From Ceriagrion tenellum (lineage: Eukaryota > Arthropoda > Insecta > Odonata > Coenagrionidae), in contig OY720636.1 of NCBI GenBank assembly GCA_963169105.1, positions 74,078,123-74,142,122 of the forward strand: 64,000 nt of DNA, given 5' to 3'. This document shows, piece by piece, positions 11,901-26,900 of the stretch. The notes beneath the pieces are model-generated. The model had not been told where the DNA came from. It made no database searches and saw only the letters and a list, made by a program, of their open reading frames with translations. Made by a program: the position numbers and the translations under genes. Each line of letters begins with the position of its first letter. Positions within the stretch are counted from its first letter, which is position 1.

Positions 11901-14900
11901 ATAAAGTTAATGCTTCAGTGACCATTGCAGTAATTTTAAAAAATTACTGTATTTACCGTAGTATTTTATCTCAAATGAAAATTATGGTAATTTACCCATC
12001 TCTAGCATTTGAACAGCTATAGGTGGCCTATTTAATATGAGTATAATACCTTATCTGCCTTGAGGGAAAATAAGTGAATTTAAATGTACTTGCAGGCTTT
12101 ACCATTGATTGTAAACTTGTACATAATTAAAATTGGTCTTATGAAACCTAACTTGGAATCATTAGAGTAGTATATAATTTGGGATTGAGTTTTTTATATA
12201 TCCCTGTGGTACAATATTTCTCATAGTTTGTCGAGCCTCCTCCTCAGTACCTTATTGATTTAACAATCCTATACCCACCAAGTGCCAGTTGTAAGCTGTA
12301 AAATCCTAGGGTATATGACCAAATCAGGAAGGTAATAAAAATAATAATCGAATATGCCATTCTTCATCTCCAACTTTTCCTAATTTTATATTTTTGTTTC
12401 ACAGTCTGTTTTCCTGAATTAAAGAGTTAAAATGTTTTATCTTGAAATTTTTGGTGAAGTAGTTATAATCATTGATGTATTTTTGGTGAATAATGAAAAT
12501 GAATTTTTCACTTTATATTTTTTTATAATCAGGTCACAGTGACGGAGTTTGAAATATCAGGTGTGAATGATTTACAAGATCATGTTAAGAACATTCAGTT
12601 GAACCAATTAGTAATAAAGATTGAGTTAATATGTCTGTAATTCCCATAATTTGCTGCTGTTTTTGTAGCTTTTTTTCTTTTTTCAAAGCCTTAATGTGGA
12701 CGATGCTGGCAAAATTAAGAAGAGAGGTGCTAAGGATAAAGGAAGGGATGCAAATAGTTCGCCAGGATCTGGAAGAAATACTGAAGAGGCTGTCACCCAA
12801 GATATTCAAGTGTTGACAGAGCTTAAGGAGCCAGATGCATTAGAAGGTGCCAAATTGAGCTTACACCTCAAAGGGGGGACATTCAAAGGTTAGTTGAAGT
12901 TCTGCTCTTTCCTTTAGTTTTAAAAACTCTGAAATTAATGGGAAATCAGCATGTCTCATGTCAGCCTCTTAGAGATATAAATACTATTTTTCCCCTCCCC
13001 CTCCCAACCTTGAAATGATAAGTTTTGAGGAATGAATTTTATGACAAGAATGTACACCTTTATCGGGTATTTCTGTTTGGTTGAAAATTGATTTTAGAAC
13101 TAGTAAAAAATTTCTTATGCGTCCCACATGCAAAAAAAGACAAAAACATCAGTTATGTCAACAAAACTGTATAGCTTGATCATTTTCATTATTAGCATTT
13201 AATGTGGAATTTTCTGACACCTTGTTAAATCCATTTCTAGCACTTCGCCTTGTTGGGTAATGTACTCGAGTATAAACATGAAGTGTAAAAACTAGATACA
13301 AAAATTCAGTTTTCATCTTAACACAAGTAAGAACACATCATTTAAAAATCATTAAATTAAAATATTTATAAATTCATACTTCTTCAAACTTACATCAAAC
13401 TTAATTTAAATGTGAAATCTCTTGTTTTTGGACCTGACAATATTTGTTAAACAAATTTGAAAAATTTTACTCTTGTTTTGACATATTCAAGTTTTACATC
13501 ACCATAGAAAACTCTCCAATAAATTTTAATAATTGGCTAGCTACTCTTTCTATCTTTTGGGCAAATTTCTTCATTTTTGATTTTTCTTGTACTCAAACCT
13601 CACACCCAATACTCTCTTTTGTTTCGACCTCAGGTTCTTTGACTGTCAGTATTGGTATCCTTCTCAGGATTATTTGTTTGCTTCCGCGGCTAAATCGCCT
13701 GTGCCACAAGTCCAGAGAAGTGCTATTCGTCCCTCCTTCGATTTCTGTTTCCCTTTAGTCTCTTTCTTCTGATTTTATTTGATTCATACTGTCTCAGTAT
13801 TACCATTTTGATCACTTTTTTAATGTATGCACATAATGAAGGCCATTATTGCTCTCATCATCATCTCAGAGGTCACTCATTCAGTTATATCATCCTTCCC
13901 ATGATCAATAACTATTTTCGCACCCTGCTTCATTGATTCACTTACTGATCTAAGATCGTGTTTCAAACCTGGCACCTACAGAACTGTACTCAATTTAATA
14001 TCCCAACTGCCGCACTCTTCAGTCATTCTGAGCAAAGAGGTGCCTTTGCCACTGTTTTCCTTTTTCTCATCATTTTGGGCAATGATAGTATTTGTAGCCT
14101 CTGATTTTAAAAATAGTGGTCCTCTAAGGATTTAGATTTGTAATAGCAACATTAATTGATTATAAATACAGTAGAACCCTGTGAAGAAGTTTTTCAAGTG
14201 TCAGAGGGTTGAAAACTTATTAAGTGGGAAAACTTAGAGGGAAAGCTGATTTGTAAAAATTTATGGGATATTTCCTGATATGTTAAATAATAGAAAGTAA
14301 ATCCAAATTCATCTCCTTTAAACAAATAGTTTATTGTCTAAAGGATGGGAGGAAAAGAAAGAGTCTAGTGTGGTTTGTTTCATAAACATTTTCCTTAAAG
14401 CTACAGAAAATGATTCCACTTCATTCAAACTTTTAAGGATGCTGTCAGGAATACCAGAAACACTGTCGATAAATGTCCGAAACACAGACAGAGCATTCAT
14501 AGCCTCACAGTAAGTAGGTACCACACTCCCATCTTCAACCTCTTCTTCACTCTCTTGTTCCAGGTGGTCCCCCTCACATAACTCTTCAATTGTCTTCATA
14601 GACCAAGGCATGACACTGTCATCAACTTCAATAAAATCTGTGAAATTCCCATTGAAATTAAAAATATCTTTAAAACTATGCCATTCATTCTGGACGAAAC
14701 CTTCTCCCCCCTCTAAGTCAACAAAAATTTTACTCGGACAGATGTACCCTCACCCATTAACACTTCTGGACTTTTATGGCATCCAGCTTTTTGGTAACAA
14801 TTAGCTATCATTGTAGGACCAATTTGTTCCCAAGATGCAGCTAAATAATAGATACCTTGTAACACTGATAGATTGAAATTATTCACCGGGGCAGCCATGC

Positions 14901-17900
14901 TAGAAATAGCATGTAAAAGCAGTCTATGTGGACAAGCCTCTTTCTAAAGTAAGTTTTCAATACTTTGATTACACCCTGATCCATGGGTTGCAAAACTGCT
15001 GTGGAATTCCCGAGGAGAAACTCAACGCTCACATTGCTCAAATACTCAGTATTTTTGGGTTAGCAGGGCAGTTATCAATGAATAATAAATTTTCCTGTTT
15101 TTACCCCCCATACTGGAATCAAGAGCCTTAAGATATTCCTCAAAAATGGTACAAGTCATCCAGGTACTTTTATCGTTTCTGTACTTGCAAGGTAAATTTT
15201 TGACATTTTTAAAACATCTGGGCTTCCTGTATTTTCCAATAACTAGTAATGGAAGTTTTTCAGTCCCATCCGTGTTAGCTCCAACCAGAACTGTCATTCT
15301 CTCTTTACTCATTTTTCCTCCATGGCAACTTTCACCTTTCAATGCATGTCTTATTAGGGAGGGATTATAAAATAAACCAAGTTCATCAACATTGAAAACA
15401 TCGCAAGGTTTGTATTTTTCAAGAAGAGGATGCTAAACAGTTCTTTTCCATTCCTCAACTTCTAATTTATTCACACTCCTAGATTCTCCACAGATAGTTT
15501 TATAAGCTAACCCAGTTCTATTTTAAAATCTATCAAGCCACCCATTTGAAGGATTAAAATCCACACCTAGTCTATCTGCAATTTCAACTGCCTTTCCTTC
15601 AGCATGGTACCATTCACTGGTATATTCCAGTATGTATACCGGTATAAGAGTAAGTTTGCTAAACCATACTAATAGCATTCTCTCCACTTCTTCATACTTG
15701 CCCAACCATTTCCTCTTATTTTTACAGGACATCTCGCCTAATCGAAATTTTAGTTGAGTCTTTTTTGACATTATGCCATTAGTGTCGTGATAGGCATGTT
15801 GAGCTGTTTTGTCAGTTCTTCTCTGGTCCTGGTAGGATTGGATTATGCTTCTCTTATCACTTTCAATTTTTCTTGCAGAGACAAGGCTTTTCTTTTTATC
15901 GCTTTTTGACTCATGTTGTCAATCGTAGGCCTTTTTCATTCAAATGGGTGTTAAGCCTCTCTTCAACTATTGACCGCAATCAGAAGAGAAAATTTTACGG
16001 TAATACATTATCGTTTTTATCATTTGTTTGACCAAACTCATTTAAAAATGAGCCTTCTCGAAATAGTGGAAACAACATAACCCTAACCATGCACTAAAGA
16101 GAGATGGTTTCTTTAGCTCATGACGCAACTCACCTCAAGCCCAAAATTGTACTAAGTCCAAGGATTCCGCTGTTAGCCGATATTGCATATTTGATTAAGC
16201 TTGGATTGCAACTAATAATCAGGATTGTTGTTATATGAAAGGTGCTTTCCACTCAAAGAGTGCGCTTGTGCTTTGTAGATAGTGCACATCGTGTCTCATT
16301 CACGTTGTTAGCACTGATGGCAGCGCACTTCTAAACATGTTTAATATAACAACAATTTCGTGCAAGTTTGTAATGGAAATACGTAACAAATCGAATTTAG
16401 TTGTCATATCATCGAAGTTTTTAATTGGGCAAAATTAAAATCATGGCGTTTTCATTTTTTGAAGTTGTGTGCTATTCATTTACGCTCATCTGCACTAATG
16501 TCTACTGGTCTGTGCTAGCTGAATATAATGTACCCAACATCAGCCGACAGTAGAAGAACAAATAGTGCCTGGTGTGAACTATAGGTTTCCGTTGCGAGTG
16601 GTTGTGGGGCTTCTGATTAGAGGCTCTGAAAATTCCGAGTATTATGGACATAGAATGTCATAAATAATTAGGTTTCATATTCAAAGGAATAAGCTGTGAA
16701 AATTCTAGAGAGAAGGGCACTATTGACTCGGAGCAAGTCACTTTAATCCTCTTTTGGTGGGCATTGTCTCTAAAAAGACTTTTTCTTTTAGAATTAATCA
16801 TCAAAGTCTAATATTTTAACTGCCCCTTGGCCGGCAGAAGTACGCCTAATGGAATAAAAAAAATACCGATGTATCTTTGGGATGTACTGCAGTTGGCTGT
16901 ATGTGCTTTACAGAGGATCAAATGATCTCACTCACTGAGAAATTACGACCACTAGCTGCCAATCGATTATGGAAGCAGAATAATTATTAGATTTTTTGGG
17001 ATGCACATTAGTACATGAGTTGCACATTCCGCACGATCAAATCATCTCACCAAGAAATGTTGGCTACTTGCTACCAGTCAAGTTTAGTTAAAACGTAACG
17101 TTGACAATTTCGAAGAAAATCAGACTAAAGTCAAAATTCATATTCCAACCCTATAAAACTTTGTATGCAGGTAGAATTTTATACAAAATTGTTATTGGGG
17201 CATCATTGGTTGAGACCTCTTAGCTGGGAAAACTTAATAAGCGGGAGCTTCTTACCTGGGAAAAACTAGTACACACCTTACGAGGTTTATTTTGGGACTT
17301 GAAAAATTAAAATTCTTAGAGGGGAAAACTTCTTATGTGGGAACTTCTTATCCAGGTTCTATTGTAATAGTAAACAAAAAATCTGTGTAATTGCTCTGTA
17401 AGTTGTCTTAAATGCCTGCTATTTATTACCGTTAAGAGTTTATTTCTAATTACAGAGGTAGAAGCTGTCCGCACTTTCCGCTGCAAGAAACTGACTTATG
17501 TATGGGATGCAGAGCAGGAAGAATTCATTCGACTTACTGGTCTAGATGGAGGTGTGAGCCCAGCTGCACTGCATTGTCACTCAGGCCTCTCATTCAAAGA
17601 GCAGTGCCTAAGGTTTGTATCCCTAATGAAAGAAGTTTTTATTAGTAAGCCCTATTTCAACTTTAGTTTAATTCTTGTGGTCTAAGTGAGGAAGGTATAA
17701 AGTCTTGCATTCTTTGATAATGATTTCTAAAGCAATGCTATAGAGCTATGCTGAAAAAGATCATGAAGTTGTTATAATGAAGTTATCACAGAGTCAGATT
17801 AGTTGTAAGTTGCACTAGCAAAGATACGCTTACTGTGGGCACTCCTTTAGTAAACTTGTGGAGCCATTTACACCTCCAATTTATTTCGAAAATCTCTTGC

Positions 17901-20900
17901 TGCCAGTAAAGTGTACATTAAACATATCAATCTTAACCAACTTTAGAAATAGGTTTCAGAATAGAATATTTGCAGTTAGTGATAGTTTGCCATTTTGAAC
18001 ATGAATAACTGGTTCATGTGGAATCAACTAATGATTTTTAAATCTTTCTCTTTGCCATGTCATTTGGGATTGCACTTGGATCTGCATCCATTTGTTGCGG
18101 TATCTTCATGCAGACGTGTAGTTTATGGCCTAAATGAAATTGCAGTGCCTGTTCATTCAGTGATAGCACTGTTGTTTTTGGAAGTGCTGAATCCATTCTA
18201 TGTTTTCCAAATCTTCTCCTTCTGTCTTTGGTTTGCTGATGATTACATATACTATGCACTGGCCATCTTCATCATGTCAGCTGCCAGCATTACATTGACA
18301 ATCATTCAAACCCGAAAGGTAAGTATAGCTGTTACTTAACGTTGTTAATCAGGTAGCTGATGATGTTGTGCAGCGAAGGCTCGAGGCATCGATCCCTCCC
18401 CCACCCTGGTCCCATAAACCCCAACCGTCACCTAAAGACTACCTTCTCGCCGCCCTTCACATTATTGACTACTTAAGCAATGTGTTTTACTAACTCTGTA
18501 CCTGATGATGTTGCGCAGCGCTGGGTCATAAGAACTTTACAAATCTTTTTGGAAAACTAAGTAATTCATCATTTTGTTATGAAGGAATTCCACCAAGTTG
18601 CTGCCTAAGCCATTAATTCACTTATTCAATTTTCTTGTGTGGGGTAAGTTTTCAGGCGCCTTGATGGGGTTCACTGATGTGGTATTTTCCTTGGCTACTC
18701 TTCTGAAAAATCATGATAACCTCCCCTTGAGGTGAATGAGGCTGGAAAAAACTGGCTCAAAATGAAAACCTGAAATTTTGACTGCGATATACAAGCTGCA
18801 TTCCTCCTGGTGAAGTGGTGGTGTTTACACTGTCAATAATTATTTTCAGTATCTCTCTCTCTTAACCCATTTCTGCCCACCGTAGCCATAAGGCTTCACC
18901 TGAGGTGCCGAGTGTATGACGCTCAGTGGGAGGAACCGTGAGCTTCATCGCAATTAACTTGCCAATACTCCATCTTTTAAGGTCTTGGTCATTAAAATTT
19001 TTTATGAAGTATTTCAGGTAATTTGTATGATTAAATACCAAAAATTCATCAAAATTGCAAAGAGAATTTTTCTGAGCAGAAATGGGTTAAGATGTACTGC
19101 TTAATTCCCTTGCTATGTGTGTGTTATGATCTTGAGTCTTAAATATAAGGCTTCTAGTAGTTGTCCTGTCTAGGGTACTAAGAATTGCTTTTTCTGAAAT
19201 ATTGCTTCTTATCTGTTTTATTAATGTTTCCTCATTCATTGAAAATGCAATTATTGATCTGCTAAAAGTACTTTTCACTGGCAATGACATTATAGTTACA
19301 ATAATTAGTTAATGGCAATAGTTTATACATACAGGTGCCAGTCTACCTCTTTAAAAAAGACTTTGATGCTCGTGGAATAATTTGGACCATGATTTTGAAA
19401 ATTGAACTTTGAATTCCACCCTGCATGCAACACTGATTTGGGCTATATGTACAATAGGAAGTTATTATCCTCTTCTACCAAATGGTGCAAGGATATTACA
19501 AACTCTCTCTTTGATTGCTGTCTCCAATTTAATTAATCATTACTATTATTTTTCATGTAATCAGAACCAAAGAAACTTGCGTGGCACAGTTGCCTCTTCA
19601 GATGTTGCCACAGTGGTGCGTGCCATGGGGCCAAGAGATGCAACTGGAGAAGTTCTCTACCAGTATGAGATGATTCCTACGGAGCAGTTGGTGCCAGGAG
19701 ATGTGATTATTGTTCCACTCCACGGATGCATTATGCCTTGTGATGCTGTGTTGCTTGCAGGAAATTGTATTGTCAATGAAAGCATGCTAACAGGTGAGTA
19801 GTGCCTTCTGTTGCAGTGCTAATGATGTAGTGCTACTTTTAAGGACCATACTGAGGGTATCAATTTCATGCCACTATTTCCTTACATTTAATACAAATCT
19901 GATTTTTACCAATTGAAATGCAAAAAAAATTCCTTTGGGACATACCTTTTCATAGTAGACCCTAGAGTGAGTGGCCAGCTGATCTTGGAAGAGCTGATTT
20001 AAACATCAAAATGTGTACTATCGAAAAATTCAAACCAGAATACTCATCAGTACTTACCATTTACCAGATTTGGACAAATCTAAGACCAACTTTAAGATGA
20101 CCTACCTTTTTGGAACTTCAAAAGGGAGAAAAAATTAATTTGATTGAGTAATGGTATGACTTTATTCTTGTCATTGCTCTGAATCCAATGCAATTTGTGG
20201 CATTTCAAGATAGGCCCTGTTGGGACATTGGTGAATAGTAAAATAAGAGTTTTGTAGCTTTGTGATGGTGTCGGTAAGATATCTTTAATTGTAGGTGAGT
20301 GGAAAATCTGGCCTCAGTCTCATAACTAATCCAGCCAAATATGTCCATTAGGATGAATCTTTATACTTTTTATGGCTATTGACTTTGATATTCATAATGA
20401 AATTTAAATGTCATGTCCAAGGAAATGTAACTTGCAGCTGAATATTTTTTGTTCTTCGCTGAAGTATATATTTGTATTTTTGCAGGGGAAAGTGTTCCTG
20501 TGACAAAAACACCATTACCATTTGGGCATGGTGGTGCACCAGCCGTGTATGACCCAAAGGATCATGCACGACACACCTTATTTTGTGGCACTCGAGTGAT
20601 TCAGACTCGTTACTATGAGCCGAGGGGAGTTGGCAAGGTGAAGAAAGGGGAGGAGGGTAATGCGAGCATTCTTGACCGAGTAAGGGCAGTGGTGGTCCGA
20701 ACTGGCTTCCTCACTGCAAAAGGACAGTTGGTTCGCTCCATAATGTACCCTCCTCCAGTGGACTTCCGTTTTGAACGCGATTCATATCGCTTTGTTGCTG
20801 GATTAGCTGGGGTAGCTGCCATTGGCTTTATATACACTGTCATATCAAAGGTATGTTTTTTTATTTTTATCATCTAGTTGCAATTGATTAGTGTACTTTC

Positions 20901-23900
20901 CATTGAATTGATTACACCACTACTCTCTAATTAAGAAATGTCTAAATGTCTCCATAATCTGTCTCATATGGACAAGTTTTCACATTTTGATTTAGCTATT
21001 AATTGCTTCTTTGATTTTGTTTATCATAAATCTAAGTTTAAATTGTTTTTTAATTTTAGACTCTTCGTGGTGTAGAGGGTAAGGAAATTGCCCTTGATTC
21101 ACTTGATTTGGTGACTATTGTCGTACCTCCTGCATTGCCTGCTGCCATGACTGTTGGGCGATTATATGCTCAAGCTCGTCTTAAAGAGAAGGGAATATTC
21201 TGCATCAGTCCACGGACCATTAATGTGTCTGGTGCCATTGATTGTGTTTGCTTTGACAAGGTTAGTGTGCATTTTTATCTCTGAATCAATATTAACTCTA
21301 CTTTATTCTTACTGAAAGCCCTTCAATAAAGTCACAGTTATGCATTTAATAATCCAATGTGTGTGATACATTATTTAAGATTTTATTGCAAAACTTTGTT
21401 GAAGCATTGAAGGCATTAACCTTTTCTATCCTCTTTTCCCTTACCTTGCTCTTATCATTATGTCTAGATGGCTGTTGTGGCATAGTTAACCTTTGTACGA
21501 TCATTCATTTTAGGCCCCAGTTTGTGATCACTTGATGGTCTTTGACTGTTAATGAATTTTAATAAGATTTCTCAACTATCAAGCACCTGAACAAATTGGT
21601 TTAGGTATTATGCAGTTAAGCATAACCATCAAACTCATTTGTATGCATTTGGAATAATTTATTGAAAAATTAAATGACAGTTCGAATACACATCAGAATG
21701 ATCCCACGAAGGTGAAAACTCTTTTGTTTGTGCATGAGTAAAGAGCTATTGCTAGTAGTATATTTATTTACTATTACCTCAGTAAATAAGTCTATAGCCA
21801 TGTTTTTTGACACTCAACCGTATGTACTCATACATTCACCAATACCCTTCTGGTACAAGAATGTGCAAAAATTTCCCCCCTCGCACTCTGTAAAAACCAC
21901 TCTGCCAGAAAAACCACTCATTGCCAAAAAACTCGCCAACTCCAAAAACTCGCAAATGCCGTCGCGACTCTTCCCTTATGCATTGCTGTCTCGCGTTCAC
22001 TGACCACGATGGGACAATGAACTCACTTTTATGCTGAAAGAGACAGTGGTGCACTCTATTCTGCTCGACTCAACGCTAGCGCCATTTCCTCTACCAATCA
22101 ACAAGGACAAGGATTTCCCCTACTACCCCCTACTCCTGCGTCGGTCAGCTGACTCTCCTCAATTGCCTGCTGTGCCAAGTTAACGCTGCACCCAGCCTCT
22201 TTTGAAACTGACTGCAGCCGTACCTGCCGTGCTGCAGTTGTGACTTGTGTTCGTCTTCTATAGACCAAGTTAACGGTATTTAGCCTACGTGCTTGTTTTC
22301 CATTGTAATACTTGTTTCTAATATAAATGTTCTTACTTGAAGTTAACCAAACTGGCTAAGGTTGTTGTTATTTTTCTCTCGTTTCTGCCCACCAATCACA
22401 GTCAATTCACTCGTGACGTCAAGTTTTAGTGACTTACATTGCAATAAGAACTCAAGAACACATAGGTAAGGTGATGAACAGCCTATGTTTCAATGGCTGA
22501 CTCAGCCATCATCTTCAGTGAGTTGTCAGGTAAAGTTCCAGCTGCATTTATGTGCATAGTTATAATTCTGGGTGAGGTGACCAGTGATTTGGTCAGAACA
22601 ATAACTTACCTCATAGCTCAGTGTACTCAGGTTGATGAGTTGGCTGCTGAAATGGCTGTTCATTACCTCACATGGTAGAAATCCCAAGGGATTCTTCTGC
22701 AGCATTCCCTAGAAAGGCACTAAGACTTTAATTTTATTTGAATTGCTACCAATGTTATATCCAAATAGGAATCAGGTTTTTATCTGACAAATCTACATCA
22801 TCACTGGAATTACTCGGACCCTCAACCTTCCCAACAACCATCTGATCCACTGGCAGATTCTAACCTCCATCTACTCCTCCTTGAACTACCTGATTCCTTA
22901 GCCAAAGCGTGTGTTCTTCCATCATAAGATTCGATAATTTCAACAAAACGAAAAATTTGTGGGAATCATCTGAGTATCACCTTGTTGAAACCTAGGTAGT
23001 GAAAGATAATGAATTTTGTTGTCACTATACGTTTGTAAGACTAACATTGAGCTGCATCATCGTTTGAAAATATTTTGAGCTCATTCTTGAAGTAAATCTT
23101 GAAAGGTATTATTTCAGGAGTAGATTTCAAGATAGCCTAATGTCGTATTCATTGTTTCCTCTTTACTTTCAAGTATCTAAAATGTGTAAGTTATTTTTCA
23201 GACTGGAACATTAACTGAAGATGGTCTTGATATGTGGGGCATTGTTCCTGTGGCTCCTGATGGCCCAATGAGTGGTGGAGATGAACGCTGGGGTGAGTCA
23301 GAGGTTTCCTCGAGTGAGTCTAGGAGGAGGTTTGAACTGCCGGTGAAGAGTGTGGATAGGCTACCGATTTGTGACCCTCTTCTAGTTGGGATGACAGCTT
23401 GCCATTCAATCACCATCATAGATGGGAAGTTGTGTGGGGATCCATTGGATCTTAAGGTAAGAGTACATATTATTATGGTTTTTTCGTATAGTTTCATGAA
23501 ATTATTGATTTTCCAATGAAGTTATGATGAATTTGATTTAATTACTGGCTGCTATCTCATCAGGATCGGTATATTGAAAGCTAGAAGCTCACTGTATAAA
23601 TTCTCCATTGATTTAATATTTCTGTGTATCTGTACAGTAGTTTTCGGATGTTAATTCTCATTCCCTAAAATGCCCTCTACTTAATATTCATAGCTCATGA
23701 GCAAAGTTTGAGAAAGTTCATATTGTTATATAGAATATGTTGCATTTGTTTGTCATTTTAGATTGGGTTTTACATAAATGTTATAATAAATAATTTCTTA
23801 GTAAAATATTTTCTTAATAGATGAAATGAGTACTTGATACATGCTAAAATTAATGTAGCCATTTATGGTTTAGTCTTTTTATAGCGGAACTGACGGAATT

Positions 23901-26900
23901 GAAAGATTTCCTTTTACTATTTAGGATATGATGCCATGGTATCCATTTTCTTACCATCAGTAACACAGCCTTTAAATGAATGAGGCTCTAATATTGATGG
24001 CATTTATCAATTTTTATGTATCAGTTGATGAGTACTGAGTATCCTCAAGGATATCTTTTTTGAAGTAGATTGATTTGTTTAAAAAGTTACCTCATATGTC
24101 CATTATTTTGTATTCTTAATCACTTGAAGCACATGCCCTAATCATGCCTAAGTGAAACTAACCTAAAATAAATGGTGTGGAAATATCCTCAGCAAATCTT
24201 ATTTTATCATATTTCATGAATTTCCTTTGAATTAATCAGTGTTAAATACCCAGTAACATTGGTTTTATTTTTCAATGTATTTCAATATCTAATCTATGTA
24301 AAACTATATTCAATAAATGATAGTGATTTGGGTTGCATATTACAGCACACTAATAGGGATCTCCCAACATCATCAAGAAGGAACATTAGTGAGATAAAAG
24401 AGTTTGGGAATTCTTGGAACTAATGTTGAATCCATATGCAAAGTTGTTTTCAATGAGTACCTCAGTTGTTCTTACGAGGCCAAAAATGTGTATGAAGCTG
24501 TGATGTCATGGGTTAAATGAGGTATTTATGGAGGTGCTACAAGACTGATTCAACATCACCTTGAAGAAAGATCACAGAAATGATGAAAAATGTTCCTAAA
24601 TTGCCAAAGTTGAGACTTCACTAATACAATTCTCTTTGTGCCCAAATGTCTATTTTTCTCTATTATTTAGCACCATTAACTGTGGAATTTCACAGTAATT
24701 TCCTCTTCATGCTCATAAATGGTCCAGACCCTCTAACTTTTGACCTCCAATATTGTGCCAGAAATGAGAGGCTTAACTTCGGACTTACAGTGTATGAACA
24801 AATGATTAGTAAACTCTTCCACTTTAGAAAACCAAGAAAATTCAGAACTCTTTTTCCACTCTCTCGAATTTATTATAAAGTTTTGAACCAAAATATTATT
24901 TAACTGCTTCACTATATTACATTTTTTGTGAAGAAAAGCCTAAAATAACAGGTGGGACCACCTTGTTGCACTAATTCAAAATTTTCATTCTATTGTTTTT
25001 CACACAAAAGAGACTTGTGAATGAACATGTGAGACACTGAATGTGAATTTTTGTGTATTTAATTACAGATGTTTGAATCTACTGGTTGGATAATTGAAGA
25101 GCCAGAGGTTGATGACACATCCAAGTTTGATCTCATATTTCCCACTGTTGTGAAGCCAGCCAAGCCTGATCTTTTATCAAGTCATTCCTCAGATATTGCT
25201 GAAGAAGAGGTTAGCCCAGCTGTTTCATATTGTGATTTGTTTCATTTCTTCATTTATTTTCATGTTTTTTATGTTGCTGAAATTGTTACTTGCAAATGGA
25301 CTGTATTCTTAATTACCTTATTCACAAAATATGACTTCAAGAGAAGTTAGAAATTTTAAACAATCAATTATCCTGTAACTTAATAGATAGATAGATAGAT
25401 ATTTTTATTTGTCTAAGGATCACATTTTAAACATGGATATAAGACACGTCAATCAAAAGAAATGTACACACATAGTACTTACAAAATAATGGGTGGCAGT
25501 TTATTTTGAAAATATTTATCTTGGAAAATATGTGGGATCTTAACCATTGGTTTTGTTAAAGATCGGTCTGATGGAATTTTTTTAACCTCTCTGTGAAACT
25601 GTTGTAATGACAATCATTATAGGTAGTTAAGACTAATGCATAAATCATTATTGTATTGTTCTCTCTACAGGGAAGTGGCTCTCCTCCAATTGAAGTGGGC
25701 ATAGTTCGACAGTTTCCATTTTCTTCAGGACTTCAGAGAATGAGCGTAGTGACTCGCACTCTCGGTTCTAACCACTTTAGTGTTTTCTGCAAAGGTTCCC
25801 CTGAGATGATCTTGTCATTGTCAAAGCCTGAGACAGGTGTGTATAATTAAGAGGTCTGGAAATAAGTTGTTCATTCTTCGGAGGAAGATGCTTGACCTTT
25901 CCTTCCTGAGAAACCATTTCCTGTTATGATGTTGTTGACAGAAGCTGCATTGAGAACAAACTATCCTTTATTGAAATACAGACTTAGAATAATATATTTC
26001 CAAATACTTATATTTTACATGTTTTTGCCATAGTTCTTAGTTACAATATTCTTATATTTTAGAGCTGTATCATATAAGAAACATAAGATGCACAGCTTTT
26101 GCTGAGGCTGCAAATTTTTGTCATAAGCTGTTGTTGCTGCTTAAAACATTCGCGGCGGAAGCTATATTTGCCATTCTTTCCCAGTGGGTGGTAATTTTCA
26201 TAAAAACGACTTTGTTCGAATAGTGTTTTTTATTAATGAAAATTACTTTGGTATGGTTGAAAGTGATGAATTCCACTAAATCTGAGAAAACTGAATGGCC
26301 AATATCGAGTAATTAATCAATTCCCATTGTGTGTATGCAACCACTGCTACCGCTGTGAATTTCATATACGTTCGTCTAAAATATCTTCAGAATACTCTCG
26401 TCAGCGATAGTTTTTAGATAGGAAAGTAGATGAAATATTCATTGGATTCTAGTGAGAAATAGAACATTATTGCAGTCATGATATTGGTTTTTCGGAAAAA
26501 ATAAAATATTTCATTATAGCTTTTATCAGCTGCTTTGGATTTTTCTTCCGTAGCCTTCCCTAAATCCTTCTTCTGCTGTAATTCCCTGCTTTGGTTTTAC
26601 GGCTTCGGCTACAATATGCAGTGGGAGGGCTGTTGGGTCTTTTCTACGAATGGAAAAGGAAAGGGGGAAAATGTTGTGATAGATATATCTGTGGTACCTT
26701 GGAAAGGTCAACTTCATTTTAGGCAGTACCGACCGGGAAAGGCTCATAAATACGGAATCAAGTGTTGTTAGCAGCGCACTCCTGAGTCCTATACCCACAA
26801 TCTCCAGGTTAAAGCAGGTAAAAGTGAAACGCCTGTGCTGCTGGAGATTGTTGGCCACAGTCACCAAGTTGTGCTGCAGTTTACCGAAGGACTTTTAGAT

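Noticed and set aside
25210..25350. Continuation of the open frame after exon 12 as coding
   Set aside because: The continuation loses P5B similarity at a good GTTAGC donor, and exon 13 fits in phase with the homologous continuation.
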